From Holophagales bacterium (lineage in GTDB: Bacteria > Acidobacteriota > Thermoanaerobaculia > Multivoradales > Multivoraceae): a DNA stretch of 64,000 bases. Numbering within the stretch: position 1 is the first letter of the stretch; each line of letters starts with the position of its first letter. The DNA lies in assembly GCA_009843505.1 (NCBI GenBank), contig VYDI01000027.1, positions 13,208 through 77,207 on the forward strand. Direction: 5' to 3'. The position numbers and the translations under genes were made by a program. The notes under the pieces were generated by a model. That model was not told the DNA's origin, made no database searches, and was given only the letters and a program-made list of their open reading frames with translations. Of the stretch, positions 42,176-51,517 are shown piece by piece.

Positions 42176-43003
42176 TCAGACCGTCGCCATCGGCACCGCC
42201 AGCCCGGCTACGGGCGACCGCGTCCGGAAGATCGAGCCGCTGCTTCCAGGCTCGTCCGGGTCGCCGGTCGTGACGACGTAGAGGTCGCGCCGGTCGCTGC
42301 CGCCGAAGCAGACGCTGGTGATGTTCCTCGTGGGCACCTCCAGGTGGCTGAGGATCCGGCCGGTCGGATCGAAGCGGGTGACGCAGCCGCCGGCGACGCA
42401 GGCGACCCAGATGCAACCCTCTTCGTCGACGGCGAGGCCGTCGGGTCGGCCGCGGTCGGGTTCGGCGATCGCTCGCCGGTTGACGCAGCGGCCGTCGTTC
42501 GTGACGTCGTGGGCGATCACGTGGCCCTTGGCTGTGTCGGCGTGGTACAGGGTGCGGCCGTCCGGCGAGAAGCCGATGCCGTTGGTCAGGCTGATGTCGC
42601 CGTAGAGCTCGGTCGCTTCACCCTCCGCCTCGATCCGCCAGCACTCACCGGGTGTCCGTTCCTTCTCACCGGTGAACGGGCTCGTGCGCATCGTTCCGCA
42701 GATGACGCGGCCCCGGGAGTCGGCGAACAGGTCGTTGAAGCCGGGCGTGTCAGGCGGGTCGAAGAGGATCCGGGTCACGCCGTCCCGGACGTGGCAGATG
42801 TTGCGGCCGGAGCACACGATGCCGCCGTCGGCGTGGAGCGCGATGCCGCCGACGCCGCGGCGCTTCGGCACCACGGTTTCGATCTCGCCGTCCGGGCTGC
42901 GGCGATAGACGCCGCCGTTGTGGACGTCGCTGAAGTAGAGGCGGTCTTCCGCGTCGACCCGCGGTCCTTCGATCAGGGTGTAGCCGGATGCCAGGAGTTC
43001 CAT
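42176..43003 (-). CDS. SMP-30/gluconolactonase/LRE-family protein
   Basis: 275 residues from ATG 43003. Six-bladed propeller of the SMP-30/gluconolactonase family: LIEGPRVDAEDRLYFSDVHN (metal Glu), ADGGIVCSGRNICHVRDG, PGFNDLFADSRGRVICGTM (metal Asn), LTNGIGFSPDGRTLYHADT and PDGLAVDEEGCIWVACVAGG (metal Asp). It hydrolyses sugar lactones or related esters with a divalent metal. Cytoplasmic, since no signal is seen. It has a GCTACAGT element 9 bases upstream and no Shine-Dalgarno. Confidence 0.92.
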   Translation of the reverse strand: MELLASGYTLIEGPRVDAEDRLYFSDVHNGGVYRRSPDGEIETVVPKRRGVGGIALHADGGIVCSGRNICHVRDGVTRILFDPPDTPGFNDLFADSRGRVICGTMRTSPFTGEKERTPGECWRIEAEGEATELYGDISLTNGIGFSPDGRTLYHADTAKGHVIAHDVTNDGRCVNRRAIAEPDRGRPDGLAVDEEGCIWVACVAGGCVTRFDPTGRILSHLEVPTRNITSVCFGGSDRRDLYVVTTGDPDEPGSSGSIFRTRSPVAGLAVPMATV

Positions 43004-43012
43004 GGGGCGGGC

Positions 43013-43020
43013 ACTGTAGC
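43013..43020 (-). promoter_or_regulatory. GCTACAGT -10-like element, possible leaderless promoter
   Basis: Minus-strand TACAGT ends 9 bases before the SMP-30 ATG at 43003. Embedded in the same 14-mer found at 39031-39044. Confidence 0.48.
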
Positions 43021-43048
43021 AGCGGCTTCAGCGCGCCTGGGAGCCTGC

Positions 43049-43110
43049 GCGGCAGAAACTGGGTGCGCCGGCGTCCTCGCCGGCATCCGGCGCGAAGCGC
43101 CGGCTTCTGG
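43049..43110 (-). repeat. Interspersed palindromic repeat, copy 3 (inverted)
   Basis: On the minus strand: CCAGAAGCCGGCGCTTCGCG then CCGGATGCCGGCGAGGACGC and CGGCGCACCCAGTTTCTGCC. Contains two nested palindromes. Lies between the SMP-30 gene and the end of trkH. Confidence 0.6.
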
Positions 43111-43123
43111 ACCTTCGGCCGCG

Positions 43124-44602
43124 CTAGCGCCAGCGGAGGCCGAGCCAGGCGGCGGGGTGCAGGAAGATCAGGACCGTGATGATCTCGAGCCGCCCGATCC
43201 ACATGTTGAGCGAGAGATACACCTTGATCCCCGCCGGGAAGTGGGCGTAGTTGTCGAAGGGGCCGACATCCCCAAGCCCGGGGCCGATGTTGCCCAGGGT
43301 GGCGATGCTGGCGGTCACGGCGGTCTCCATTCCCACGCCGGTCAGCCCGACCACTCCGACGCTCAGGGCGAACAGGACGAGGTAGAGCAGAAGGAAGGAG
43401 ACGATGGCGTGGATCACATCCTCCGGGACCCGGCGGCCGTCGAGTCGCAGGGGCCGCACCGCGCGCGGGAAGACGGTGTGGAACAGCTCGAGCAGAGATG
43501 ACTTGGCGATCAGCCAGATACGCACGAGCTTCGGCCCGCCGGCGGCGGAACCGCCGCAGCCACCGCAGAACATGAGCAGGAGGAGAATCGTCTGGCTCGC
43601 TCCCGACCAGAGCGCGAAGTCCTCCGTCGCGAAGCCTGTCGTGGTGATAAGGGTCAGCGCCTGGAAGCCTGCTCGCCTCAGAGTCTCCTCCGACAGCGCT
43701 CCGGCCCTGATCCAGTCCCACAGGGACACGTCGTCGCTCTTCAGCGTGCACGCCAGGAGCAGGGTCGCGACGAGGACGATTAGGAGGTAAAGACGGAACT
43801 CCTCGCTGCGCAGCAGGGTCAGCGGTCGCCCCCGGATGGCCTGGAACTGGAACGCGTAGTTGGCGCCGGCGAGGAGCATGAACGCCATGACCGTCCACTC
43901 GATCGCGGGGCTGCTGTACCCCGCGATGCTGCTCGGATGAGGTGAGAAGCCTCCCGCCGAGACCGTCGAGAGAGAGTTGCAGATGGCGTCGAACAGCGGC
44001 ATGCCGAGACGGACGAGGAGTCCGGTCTCCAGGACGGTCAAGCCGACGTAGAGGGTGTACAGCGCCACCGCCGTGTTGCGAATGCGGGGTGTTAGCCGTT
44101 CCTCCGTCGGTCCGGGAGCCTCGGCGAAGAACATCTGACGGCCGGCGATGCGGAGAGCGGGCAGGACGGCGATGAAGAGGGCGATGATGCCCATGCTCCC
44201 CACCCACTCGCTCAGGCTGCGCCACAGCAGAACGCCCTCGCTGGCCGCGTCGAAGTCGGTGAGGATCGTGGCGCCGGTGCCGGTCAGGCCGGACATCGAC
44301 TCGAACAGCGCATCGGCGGGATCGAAGCCGTTCACGACGTAGGGAGCGGCGCCGATCAAGACCAGCAACAGCCAGGACATGCCGACGGTCGCGAGCCCTT
44401 CCATGCGTCGCATCTCCAGGCCCCGCCCGGGCAACAGGCGAGACCCGAGTCCGAGCAGGATGGCCACGACCGCGGCGCCGAGAAAACCCGTCGCGCTGCG
44501 GCCGTTGCCGTAGGCGGCTTCGACCGCGGAGGGCGCGAGCAGGACGACGCCGAAGCAGCCGACCAGGGCCAGGGTCGTGCGAAGTACCAGTGAGCCGCGC
44601 AC
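43124..44602 (-). CDS. trkH: Potassium uptake protein TrkH
   Basis: 492 residues from the start at 44602, close to the usual TrkH length. Multiple membrane spans with repeated selectivity-filter-like loops: FESMSGLTGTGATIL, CNSLSTVSAGGFSPHPSS, ALTLITTTGFATEDF and ASIATLGNIGPGLGD. Also the helix-break MFCGGCGGSAAGGPKLVRIW. It forms the potassium-translocating subunit in the inner membrane and needs the cytoplasmic TrkA gating ring, encoded 18 bases upstream. Confidence 0.95.
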   Translation of the reverse strand: MRGSLVLRTTLALVGCFGVVLLAPSAVEAAYGNGRSATGFLGAAVVAILLGLGSRLLPGRGLEMRRMEGLATVGMSWLLLVLIGAAPYVVNGFDPADALFESMSGLTGTGATILTDFDAASEGVLLWRSLSEWVGSMGIIALFIAVLPALRIAGRQMFFAEAPGPTEERLTPRIRNTAVALYTLYVGLTVLETGLLVRLGMPLFDAICNSLSTVSAGGFSPHPSSIAGYSSPAIEWTVMAFMLLAGANYAFQFQAIRGRPLTLLRSEEFRLYLLIVLVATLLLACTLKSDDVSLWDWIRAGALSEETLRRAGFQALTLITTTGFATEDFALWSGASQTILLLLMFCGGCGGSAAGGPKLVRIWLIAKSSLLELFHTVFPRAVRPLRLDGRRVPEDVIHAIVSFLLLYLVLFALSVGVVGLTGVGMETAVTASIATLGNIGPGLGDVGPFDNYAHFPAGIKVYLSLNMWIGRLEIITVLIFLHPAAWLGLRWR

Positions 44603-44620
44603 GCTCGCTCGCGCCGCCCG

Positions 44621-45973
44621 TCAGGCCGCCCCGGGCGTCAGGCCGAAGGTCGGTCCGACGAGTCCCGAACTCTCCGTCGTGGTCACGATCAGGAGACGGT
44701 CGCCCGGCCGCACCTCGTCTTCGCCGCCGGGCACGATGGTGTTGTACTGGCGCAGCACTCCGCCGACGATCACGCCGTTCGGCATGTCCATCTCTCTCAG
44801 CTGACGGGCCTCGAAGTCCTCCGGAACGACGACTTCGACGACTTCCGCGAGGCCGTCCTCGAGCGTCGCGCGGTACTCCAGCCGGGGCGCCTGGATCTGG
44901 TGGAGGACCTCGGCGATCGCGGCGGATCGGGCGTTCAGGGTGACGTCGATGCCGACCCGCTCGAACAGGGCGCTGCTGGTTTCGTTGCTGACGCCCGTGA
45001 CCACCTTCGGGATCCCGAGCTGCTTCGCGATCAGGGAGCAGAGCAGGTTGGTCTGGTCGTCGCCGGCCATGGCAACCAGCGCATCGCTGCGGGCGACGCC
45101 GATCTCCTCCAGCAGCCTCAGGTCTGTTCCGTCGCCGTGGAAGACGATCGCCCGGCCTACCTGGTCGGCGATGTCCTCGCAGCGTCGCCGCGAAACCTCG
45201 ATGATCTTCACTTCCGGCCACAGGCCGCTGGTGAGTTCGCGCGCGAGGAGTCGGCCGGTGCGGCCGGCGCCGACGATCGTCACGCTGCGGACCACGGTTT
45301 CGGGAGCGGCGAAGAAGCGCTTCGCCACCTGGCGAAGCGGTGTGCGCCGGCCCATGAAGAGCACCTTGTCGCCGGCTTCCAGGCGGTCCAGTCCGCGTGG
45401 CACGATCAGCTTGCCGTCGCGTACCCGGCTCACGATGAGGGTGTTGCGCGGCAGGGGCGCCTCGGCGAGGGTGGGACCGCAGAGCGGAGAGTCGGCCTCC
45501 AGCCTGTACTCCACGAGCCAGATGCGGCCGCGGTGGAAGCTCTCGACATCGAGGGCCCGAGGTTCGAGCACGATGCGGCCGATCTCCCGGGCCAGCGACC
45601 ACTGCGGCCAGATCAGGTGGTCGATGACCTCCTCGAGAGTAGTCTGCTCAGGGTCGTTGAAGCTCTCGTGGTGCTCGTCCTGGGTGATGAAGCAGTACGT
45701 CGCGCATTGCGCCCGGCCGCGCGCCGCCAGACAGGCGATGATGTTGCGCTCGTCGGAGTCGGCGCAGGCGACGAAGGTGTCGCGGTCGGAGAGCCCTACG
45801 TGCTGGAGAACGGACCGGCTGGCCGCCGGTCCCACCGTGATCTGCAGGTCGAGGTTCTCGAACCGGTTGCGGGCGGCCTCCGTCGGCAGGATGACGAAGA
45901 CGTCCTCCTCCCGCGCAAGGGAGGACGCCAGCAGGTACGCGATGTCGCCGCCACCGGCGATGACGACAGCCAC
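44621..45973 (-). CDS. trkA: Trk system potassium transporter TrkA
   Basis: 450 residues from GTG 45973, set by the first Rossmann strand VAVVIAGGGDIAYLLASSLA. Two RCK units are present. The first has the nucleotide loop GGGDIA; the second has VTIVGAGRTGRLLARELTSG and VFHGDGTDLRLLEEIGVARS, followed by AMAGDDQTNLLCSLIAKQLG. Each unit ends in a TrkA-C domain (NTLIVSRVRDGKLIVPRG; NGVIVGGVLRQYNTIVPGG). It binds NAD(H)/ATP and gates TrkH. Forms an operon with trkH. Domain order and length match the long TrkA type. Confidence 0.95.
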   Translation of the reverse strand: MAVVIAGGGDIAYLLASSLAREEDVFVILPTEAARNRFENLDLQITVGPAASRSVLQHVGLSDRDTFVACADSDERNIIACLAARGRAQCATYCFITQDEHHESFNDPEQTTLEEVIDHLIWPQWSLAREIGRIVLEPRALDVESFHRGRIWLVEYRLEADSPLCGPTLAEAPLPRNTLIVSRVRDGKLIVPRGLDRLEAGDKVLFMGRRTPLRQVAKRFFAAPETVVRSVTIVGAGRTGRLLARELTSGLWPEVKIIEVSRRRCEDIADQVGRAIVFHGDGTDLRLLEEIGVARSDALVAMAGDDQTNLLCSLIAKQLGIPKVVTGVSNETSSALFERVGIDVTLNARSAAIAEVLHQIQAPRLEYRATLEDGLAEVVEVVVPEDFEARQLREMDMPNGVIVGGVLRQYNTIVPGGEDEVRPGDRLLIVTTTESSGLVGPTFGLTPGAA

Positions 45974-46016
45974 AGTGGAGACGATACCGGAGCGGCGCCC
46001 GCGGACTTCGCCGCGG

Positions 46017-47420
46017 CTAGAAGATGCGCGAGAAGCCGCCGCTCTCGCTGCTGAGTCTCGAGTTGACGACGTTGTTGTAGATCGAGCCGAACGTGTAGCG
46101 GAGCTGGATGCCGCCGCGGAAGGAAAGGTCCGTTTCCAACTGACGTCTGGCGACCAGGACCTCGGCATCGGTCGCGCCGCCCTTCGGCAGGTAGATCTGG
46201 TCCCGGATCCTCGATATGCCGGCGTAGACGTCGAAGCTCAGCCCGCGCACGATGTGGTACTCGACCTCGGTGTTGAACTCCACCCGGCTGCGGTCGAAAT
46301 CGTCGATGAAGTGGCTGTACTGGAGGTCGAGGTGGGCTTCGCCCCAGGGCCTCTCCATGCCGAAGGCGATGTACGCCCCCTGGTCCGTGAAAGTCTCCTC
46401 CAGCTTGTCGAAGACGGTGATCTCTTCATAGTCGAGACGCGTACCGCCGACGAAGTAGGCGAATGTGAACTCGCGTTCGGACGACTCGCTGTAGGGGAAG
46501 TAGTTGTACTCGATGGCCGCCGCTGCGCGGTAGGAGTTGTCCAGGTTCAGGAAGGTCGAACGCCGGCTGCTGGCGCCGACGCCCACTCCCCAGTGCGGGG
46601 CCAGGGTGCGGATCACCTGACCGAAGTAGCTCGTGCTCCGGGAGACGTTCTTGAAGGTGCTGCCGTCCTCGAACTCGAAGTTGCTCTCCCGGTAGGAGTA
46701 GAAGACGCCCATTCCCATCCGCCACAAGTCCGTGGTGCGGCCCGCCGAAGCGCTCGTCTGGTAGGACTGCGAGTCCCTGCGATCCTCGCTTCGGAAGTCG
46801 GTGTTCAGGCGCAGGCGGTAGACCCAGTGATTCCAGGGGTCGTCCACCACCAGGGTGTGTGGCTCGTCCTCCGCTTCCCCGTTCTGGAACTCCACGACGA
46901 GTCCTGCGGCCTGCGGCGTCTCCAGCACGTAGCGCACCAGACCCAGTTCGAGGAGGCGCTGGATGCCGCGCCGGCGTTCGTCGTCCGTGTCGGTGTACGA
47001 CGACGCGTGAATCAGCCTCTGATCGGTGCCTTCGAAGCGTTCCAGACCAATGAAGTTGAACGTGTACTCGCGCGAGTTGCCGCCGCCCTGGATGGTCACG
47101 AGGACGTGGACTTCGGCGTCCTGGCGATCGCGCACCCAGTTGACGTAGGTGATCTGGGTACGCAGGAACGTGAAGTCGCAGCCCCAGTCGCAGTCGAGGT
47201 AGAGACGCAGTGCTTCCGTGCCGTCGGTGGTCTCGAGTGCCGGTGCCGCAGCCTTTGCGGGCCCGGTCAGGCCGGCGAGAGCGAAAAGTGACAGGATCGG
47301 GAAGATCGAACGCCAGGCGCGGCGTTGTCGATCCCGAACCGGATTCCGAAACGCCTCGCCCCGGTGTCTTCCAACGTCGCTATGATGCCGGGTCGACTCC
47401 CGTGGCTTCCGCGATGGCAT
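46017..47420 (-). CDS. Outer-membrane beta-barrel protein with periplasmic N-terminal domain
   Basis: 467 residues from ATG 47420, the last standard start before the hydrophobic export segment IFPILSLFALAGLTGPAKAA. An N-terminal domain of about 130 residues contains DCDWGCDFTFLRTQITYVNW and a conserved VTIQGGGNSREYTFNFIG stretch. It is followed by about 12 alternating barrel strands ending in aromatic SGGFSRIF, a good outer-membrane insertion signal. No relative of known function recognised. Divergent from uppS across 146 bases. Confidence 0.78.
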   Translation of the reverse strand: MPSRKPRESTRHHSDVGRHRGEAFRNPVRDRQRRAWRSIFPILSLFALAGLTGPAKAAAPALETTDGTEALRLYLDCDWGCDFTFLRTQITYVNWVRDRQDAEVHVLVTIQGGGNSREYTFNFIGLERFEGTDQRLIHASSYTDTDDERRRGIQRLLELGLVRYVLETPQAAGLVVEFQNGEAEDEPHTLVVDDPWNHWVYRLRLNTDFRSEDRRDSQSYQTSASAGRTTDLWRMGMGVFYSYRESNFEFEDGSTFKNVSRSTSYFGQVIRTLAPHWGVGVGASSRRSTFLNLDNSYRAAAAIEYNYFPYSESSEREFTFAYFVGGTRLDYEEITVFDKLEETFTDQGAYIAFGMERPWGEAHLDLQYSHFIDDFDRSRVEFNTEVEYHIVRGLSFDVYAGISRIRDQIYLPKGGATDAEVLVARRQLETDLSFRGGIQLRYTFGSIYNNVVNSRLSSESGGFSRIF

Positions 47421-47566
47421 CTGTTGCGTGGCCTCGTGGCGGCTTCGGTGGTTGGGCGAAGGGCGGCGGCTGAGTGCCGGTGGAAAGTAACACAGCGAAG
47501 AGAGAGACTTGCAGGCGTGAAGCGGCTTCCGTGTGACCAGCCGTCCGACCGGCGGGGAGATTCCCG

Positions 47567-48430
47567 GTGAGCGTCTTCGATTCCGCCCCGTCAGGCGCCG
47601 TTCCTGTGCGCGAAACACGGCCCGCGAGCGAACTCTGGCGCCGTGTCAAGGCCCTGATCAAGTGGCCGTTCTACGTCGTCTACCAGCGTCGGCTCGAGTC
47701 CAAGGTGCGGACCTGGCGCCTGCCCCAGCACATCGGCCTGATCATGGACGGCAACCGGCGCTTTGCGCGCCAGCAGGGGCTGGGCAACGTCAGCGCGGGC
47801 CATTTCAGGGGCGCCGAGAAGCTGTGGGAAGTACTCAACTGGTGCTACGAGGCGGACGTCTCGACCGTCACGGTGTGGAGCATGTCGCTCGACAACTTCA
47901 ATCGGTCCGCGAAGGAAGTGCAGGCGCTGTTCGATCTGTTCGAGGAGAAGACCCGGGAACTCACGAACCACGACGATGTCCATCAGAAGGGCATCCGGGT
48001 GCGGTTCCTGGGACAGGTCGAACTCCTGCCGGAGAGCCTCCAGACCGCGATCCGGGAGGCGGAAGCGGCAACCAGCGGCTATGACCGATACCGGCTGAAC
48101 ATCGCGATGGCCTACGGTGGCCGCGAAGAGATCGCGAGCGCCTTCCGCAACTATCTGCTCGACAACTCGGCGGTCGGCAAATCACTCGACGAGGTCGCGG
48201 ACGAGTTCAGCGCCTCGTCGATCGAGCGCTACCTCTACACCTCCGGCCAGCCCGAGCCCGATCTGATCCTCCGCACCAGCGGCGAGGTTCGCCTGAGCGG
48301 CTTCCTGCTCTGGCAGAGCACCTACTCGGAGTACTACTTCTGCGACACGCACTGGCCCGCTCTGCGTAAGATCGACCTCCTGCGCGCCTTGAGGTCGTAC
48401 AGCAGCCGCCAGCGCCGCAGAGGACGTTGA
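47567..48430 (+). CDS. uppS: Isoprenyl (cis-prenyl) transferase, UppS type
   Basis: 287 residues from GTG 47567. Cis-prenyltransferase motifs: HIGLIMDGNRRFARQQG with catalytic Asp61, VWSMSLDNFNRSAKEVQALF, NIAMAYGGREEIASAF, EPDLILRTSGEVRLSGFLLW and SEYYFCDTHWP. It condenses isopentenyl diphosphate onto an allylic diphosphate to give the C55-type carrier for cell-wall and polysaccharide synthesis. The N-terminal 50 residues are longer than in E. coli UppS. No cdsA or dxr follows, unlike the common arrangement. Confidence 0.93.
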   Translation: MSVFDSAPSGAVPVRETRPASELWRRVKALIKWPFYVVYQRRLESKVRTWRLPQHIGLIMDGNRRFARQQGLGNVSAGHFRGAEKLWEVLNWCYEADVSTVTVWSMSLDNFNRSAKEVQALFDLFEEKTRELTNHDDVHQKGIRVRFLGQVELLPESLQTAIREAEAATSGYDRYRLNIAMAYGGREEIASAFRNYLLDNSAVGKSLDEVADEFSASSIERYLYTSGQPEPDLILRTSGEVRLSGFLLWQSTYSEYYFCDTHWPALRKIDLLRALRSYSSRQRRRGR

Positions 48431-48517
48431 GAACGGGGACACCAGGAACACCGGACAGCCGCGGTAGTCGCCCGACCGTGACCTGCGGTCGGGCGAAGTA
48501 GCGACTGGGAGTAGCAA

Positions 48518-49591
48518 GTGAACAAGACAGCACGCAAGTTCTTTACTGATCTGTTGGCCGCGCCGAGCCCCTCGGGCCACGAGGAGCCGGTACAGGAAGT
48601 CGTGCGTGCCTACGCGGGCAGGTTCGCCGAGGACGTTTCGACCGACGTTCACGGCAACGTGATCGCGGCGGTGAACGTCGAGGCCGGCGAGAAGCCGGAC
48701 GGTCGCCGCGTGCTGTTCGCGGGCCACTGCGACCAGATCGGCCTCATCGTGAGCTACATCGACGACAAGGGCTTCCTGTGGGTGCAGCCGATCGGCGGCT
48801 GGGATCCGCAGCAACTGATCGGTCAGCGGATGACGGTGTGGGCGAAGGACGGACCGGTCCCAGCGGTTATCGCCCGCAAGCCGATCCACCTGCTCGACAT
48901 GGAGGAGCGCAAGCGGGTGGTCAAGATGGAGAACCTCTGGCTCGACATCGGCGCGACGGATGGCGACGACGCGAAGAGCGCGGTGCGGGTCGGCGATCCG
49001 GTGACGCTTGACCTCGGCTTCCAGGAGATGCGCAACGGCCTGGCGAACGCCCCGAAGATGGACAACACGACCGGCCTGTGGGTGGTCATCGAGGCATTGC
49101 GGCGCGTCGCCAGGAAGAACCCGAAGGTGGCTGTGTACGCGGTGTCGACGGTGTGCGAGGAGATCGGTCTGCGTGGCGCTCGGACCAGCACTCACGGCGT
49201 CGACCCCGACGTGGGCATCGCGGTCGACGTGACACACGCGACGGACTGCCCGACGATCAGCAAGCGACAAGAGGGCGACCTGAAGCTGGGCGGCGGGCCG
49301 GTCATCGTTCGCGGCCCGAACATGAACCCGAAGGTCAGCGACCGCCTCGAGGCAGTCGCGGAAGCCGAGAAGATCCCGTTCCAGTTGGCGGCGCTCGGCC
49401 GGGCGGCGCCGAACGACGCGAACTCGATTCAGATCACCCGCGCGGGCGTCGCGACCGGGCTGATCAGCGTCCCGAACCGCTACATGCACAGCGCCGTCGA
49501 GACGATCTCGCTGGACGACATCGATCACTCGGCCGATCTGCTCGCGGGCTTCGCGGCGTCTCTCGAACCTGACGAATCGCTTATCCCCTGA
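48518..49591 (+). CDS. M42-family metallopeptidase (aminopeptidase)
   Basis: 357 residues from ATG 48518. Metal ligands appear in order: VLFAGHCDQIGLIV (His70, Asp72), NAPKMDNTTGLWVVIEAL (bridging Asp), VSTVCEEIGLRGA (catalytic Glu pair) and IAVDVTHATDCP. The C-terminus NRYMHSAVETISLDDID carries the last His. M42 enzymes are cytosolic tetrahedral aminopeptidases that trim oligopeptides. Here 87 bases after uppS, possibly co-transcribed. Confidence 0.93.
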   Translation: MNKTARKFFTDLLAAPSPSGHEEPVQEVVRAYAGRFAEDVSTDVHGNVIAAVNVEAGEKPDGRRVLFAGHCDQIGLIVSYIDDKGFLWVQPIGGWDPQQLIGQRMTVWAKDGPVPAVIARKPIHLLDMEERKRVVKMENLWLDIGATDGDDAKSAVRVGDPVTLDLGFQEMRNGLANAPKMDNTTGLWVVIEALRRVARKNPKVAVYAVSTVCEEIGLRGARTSTHGVDPDVGIAVDVTHATDCPTISKRQEGDLKLGGGPVIVRGPNMNPKVSDRLEAVAEAEKIPFQLAALGRAAPNDANSIQITRAGVATGLISVPNRYMHSAVETISLDDIDHSADLLAGFAASLEPDESLIP

Positions 49592-49673
49592 GCCGGTCTC
49601 GTGCGCTCGGCGACGCAAATTCGTAGTATTCGCCGCCACACCAACGCAAACTCGAAGGAAGGGGTCGTAGGCC

Positions 49674-50447
49674 ATGCCGATGAAGAATCGTCTGCGCGAC
49701 AAGATCGACAACGGGGAGCCGGCGCTCGGCGCCTGGCTCGCGTTCCCGGACACGCACAGCGCCGAGCTGATGTCGCGGCTCGGCTTCGACTGGGCGACGA
49801 TCGACATGCAGCACGGCCTGGTCGACTACCAGCGCGCCACCGAGATGCTGCAGGCGATGACGGCGTCAGACACGACGCCGATCGTCCGGGTGCCGTGGAA
49901 CGAGCCCGGGATCATCGGCAAGATGCTTGATGCCGGCGCCCACGGGATCATCATTCCGATGGTGAACAGCCGTGCGGAGGCGGAAGCCGCGGCGGCCGCC
50001 TGCCGGTACCCGCCGCGTGGGAAGCGCAGCTTCGGTCCGTTCCGCGCCGGTCTGCTCTACGGCGGGAACTACCTGGAAGAGGCGAACGAGCAGATCTATT
50101 GCATCCCGATGATCGAGACCCAGCAGGCGCTCGACAACCTGGACGACATCCTCTCGGTGCCGGGCCTCGATGGCGTCTACGTCGGCCCGAGCGACCTCAG
50201 CGTGTCGCTGGGACTCCGGCCGGCAGCCGACCAGGAAGACGAGAAGTTCACGGCGGCGATCGACAAGATCCTGGACGGCTGCAGGCGGCACGGGCTGTTT
50301 GCCGGAGTCGCCGGCACGGTCAAGGAGGCCCCCAAACGGATCCGGCAGGGATTCCGCTTCGTCGAGGTGGCGCGCGACGGCGGTTCAATGGCCAAGGCGG
50401 CACTCCAGGACCTGCGGACCGTGCGGGCGTCGATGGAGGACTCCTGA
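49674..50447 (+). CDS. HpcH/HpaI aldolase-family protein
   Basis: 257 residues from ATG 49674, after GAAGGAAGGGG. Class II metal-dependent aldolase of the HpaI type: LGAWLAFPDTHSAELMSRLG, FDWATIDMQHGLVDY (catalytic His), HGIIIPMVNSRAEAEAAAAA (with the conserved Arg of PPRGKRSFGP following), IPMIETQQALDNLDDILSVP (metal Glu) and VYVGPSDLSVSLG (metal Asp). It cleaves 2-keto-4-hydroxy acids to pyruvate and an aldehyde. No degradation cluster accompanies it. Confidence 0.92.
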   Translation: MPMKNRLRDKIDNGEPALGAWLAFPDTHSAELMSRLGFDWATIDMQHGLVDYQRATEMLQAMTASDTTPIVRVPWNEPGIIGKMLDAGAHGIIIPMVNSRAEAEAAAAACRYPPRGKRSFGPFRAGLLYGGNYLEEANEQIYCIPMIETQQALDNLDDILSVPGLDGVYVGPSDLSVSLGLRPAADQEDEKFTAAIDKILDGCRRHGLFAGVAGTVKEAPKRIRQGFRFVEVARDGGSMAKAALQDLRTVRASMEDS

Positions 50448-50566
50448 GCGAGCGCCCGCTCCGGGGGAACGAATCCGGCCGGGGAGCGTTCTCACTACAA
50501 GGCGGCGCGTCGATGCGGCGCCCTACGTAGAATGTGAGGAAACGCAGACGGGAGAAGGAACTCGAC

Positions 50567-51490
50567 ATGTCACGAATGAAGGTGTGGTTGGTGGTCGGTC
50601 TGGCGCTGGCGCTTGTGGCGCCGGTCGCCGCGGTGGACGACGAGGAGAAGAAGGTCCGCCGGATCGAGGTGAGGAAGATGATGGACTGCGCGGAGGGCGA
50701 GGACTGCGAAGAGCAGGTGAGCCGCCGGGTGGTCTTCGTCGGTGACGACGGCGATGTCCGTGTTCTGCACGACGGGGACCACGAGTGGGTCTCCGAGGAG
50801 AACGCCATGATCCTCAAGGCCGGCGACCACGACGTGCTTTTCATCGCGGATGAGCACGCCGACGGCGAAACCGGCGAGTCGGCGCGGCGGCACTTGCACC
50901 GGGTGATGCAGCGACTCGGCGAGCGCGGTTCGCGGCTGCACCTGCGGCACGGTGGCGGCGCGTTTCTCGGCGTGGAGCTCTCCGATCTCACCCCGGAACT
51001 GCGCACCCACTTCGGCGTGCCCCAGGACGCGGGCGTCATGGTCGGCAAGCTCGTGGACGAAAGCCCGGCTTTCCGGGCCGGTCTTGAGGTCGGCGACATC
51101 GTCACAGCGGTCGACGGTGAACCGGTTACCTCTTCGTCGGCGCTCGCGCGGGCGATCCGCGGCCACGAAGACGGCGAGACCGTCGTGCTCGAGGTCTGGC
51201 GCGATGGTCAGATGCAGAAGATCAGCGCTACCCTGGAAGAGCGGGAGCGGCGGGTCGAGATGTCCAGCGCGGCGGACGGTGGACATGAAGCCCGGGTCAT
51301 CGAGGTCAAGGTCGCCTGCGAGGACGGCGAAGATTGCACGGTCGACGTGGCCAACGCGAACTCCTTCGAGTTCGCGGCCTCGGCCTGCGGCGACTCCGGC
51401 GAGTGCGACGTGAAGGTCGACTGCACGGACGGCGACTGCGCCTGCACCGTGAACGGCGAAGCAGCCGACTGTTCCGAACTCGGCCTCTGA
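50567..51490 (+). CDS. PDZ-domain secreted protein with acidic, Cys-rich tail
   Basis: 307 residues from ATG 50567, after GGAGAAGGA. Signal peptide MSRMKVWLVVGLALALVAPV. A single PDZ domain lies at about residues 120-215 (GAFLGVELSDLTPELRTHFG, AGLEVGDIVTAVDGEPV, GETVVLEVWRDGQMQ) without a protease domain. The last 60 residues hold eight cysteines in an acidic context (VACEDGEDCTVDV, SACGDSGECDVKVDCTDGDC), and two more sit near the N-terminus (MMDCAEGEDC). It may be an adaptor or metal/redox-binding periplasmic protein; function unknown. A TAGAAT hexamer at 50528-50533 is a promoter candidate. Confidence 0.8.
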   Translation: MSRMKVWLVVGLALALVAPVAAVDDEEKKVRRIEVRKMMDCAEGEDCEEQVSRRVVFVGDDGDVRVLHDGDHEWVSEENAMILKAGDHDVLFIADEHADGETGESARRHLHRVMQRLGERGSRLHLRHGGGAFLGVELSDLTPELRTHFGVPQDAGVMVGKLVDESPAFRAGLEVGDIVTAVDGEPVTSSSALARAIRGHEDGETVVLEVWRDGQMQKISATLEERERRVEMSSAADGGHEARVIEVKVACEDGEDCTVDVANANSFEFAASACGDSGECDVKVDCTDGDCACTVNGEAADCSELGL

Positions 51491-51502
51491 TCGCAGGCCG
51501 TT

Positions 51503-51510
51503 GCTACGAT
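51503..51510 (+). promoter_or_regulatory. GCTACGAT -10-like element, possible leaderless promoter
   Basis: TACGAT ends seven bases before the ATG at 51518, where transcription would be expected to begin; no Shine-Dalgarno is present. Confidence 0.5.
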
Positions 51511-51517
51511 CCGCGCG

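Noticed and set aside
42750..45602. A 950-codon open frame on the minus strand
   Set aside because: It covers trkH, part of trkA and the SMP-30 gene in a different frame; composition is Arg/Pro/Gly-rich, as in GC-driven shadow frames.
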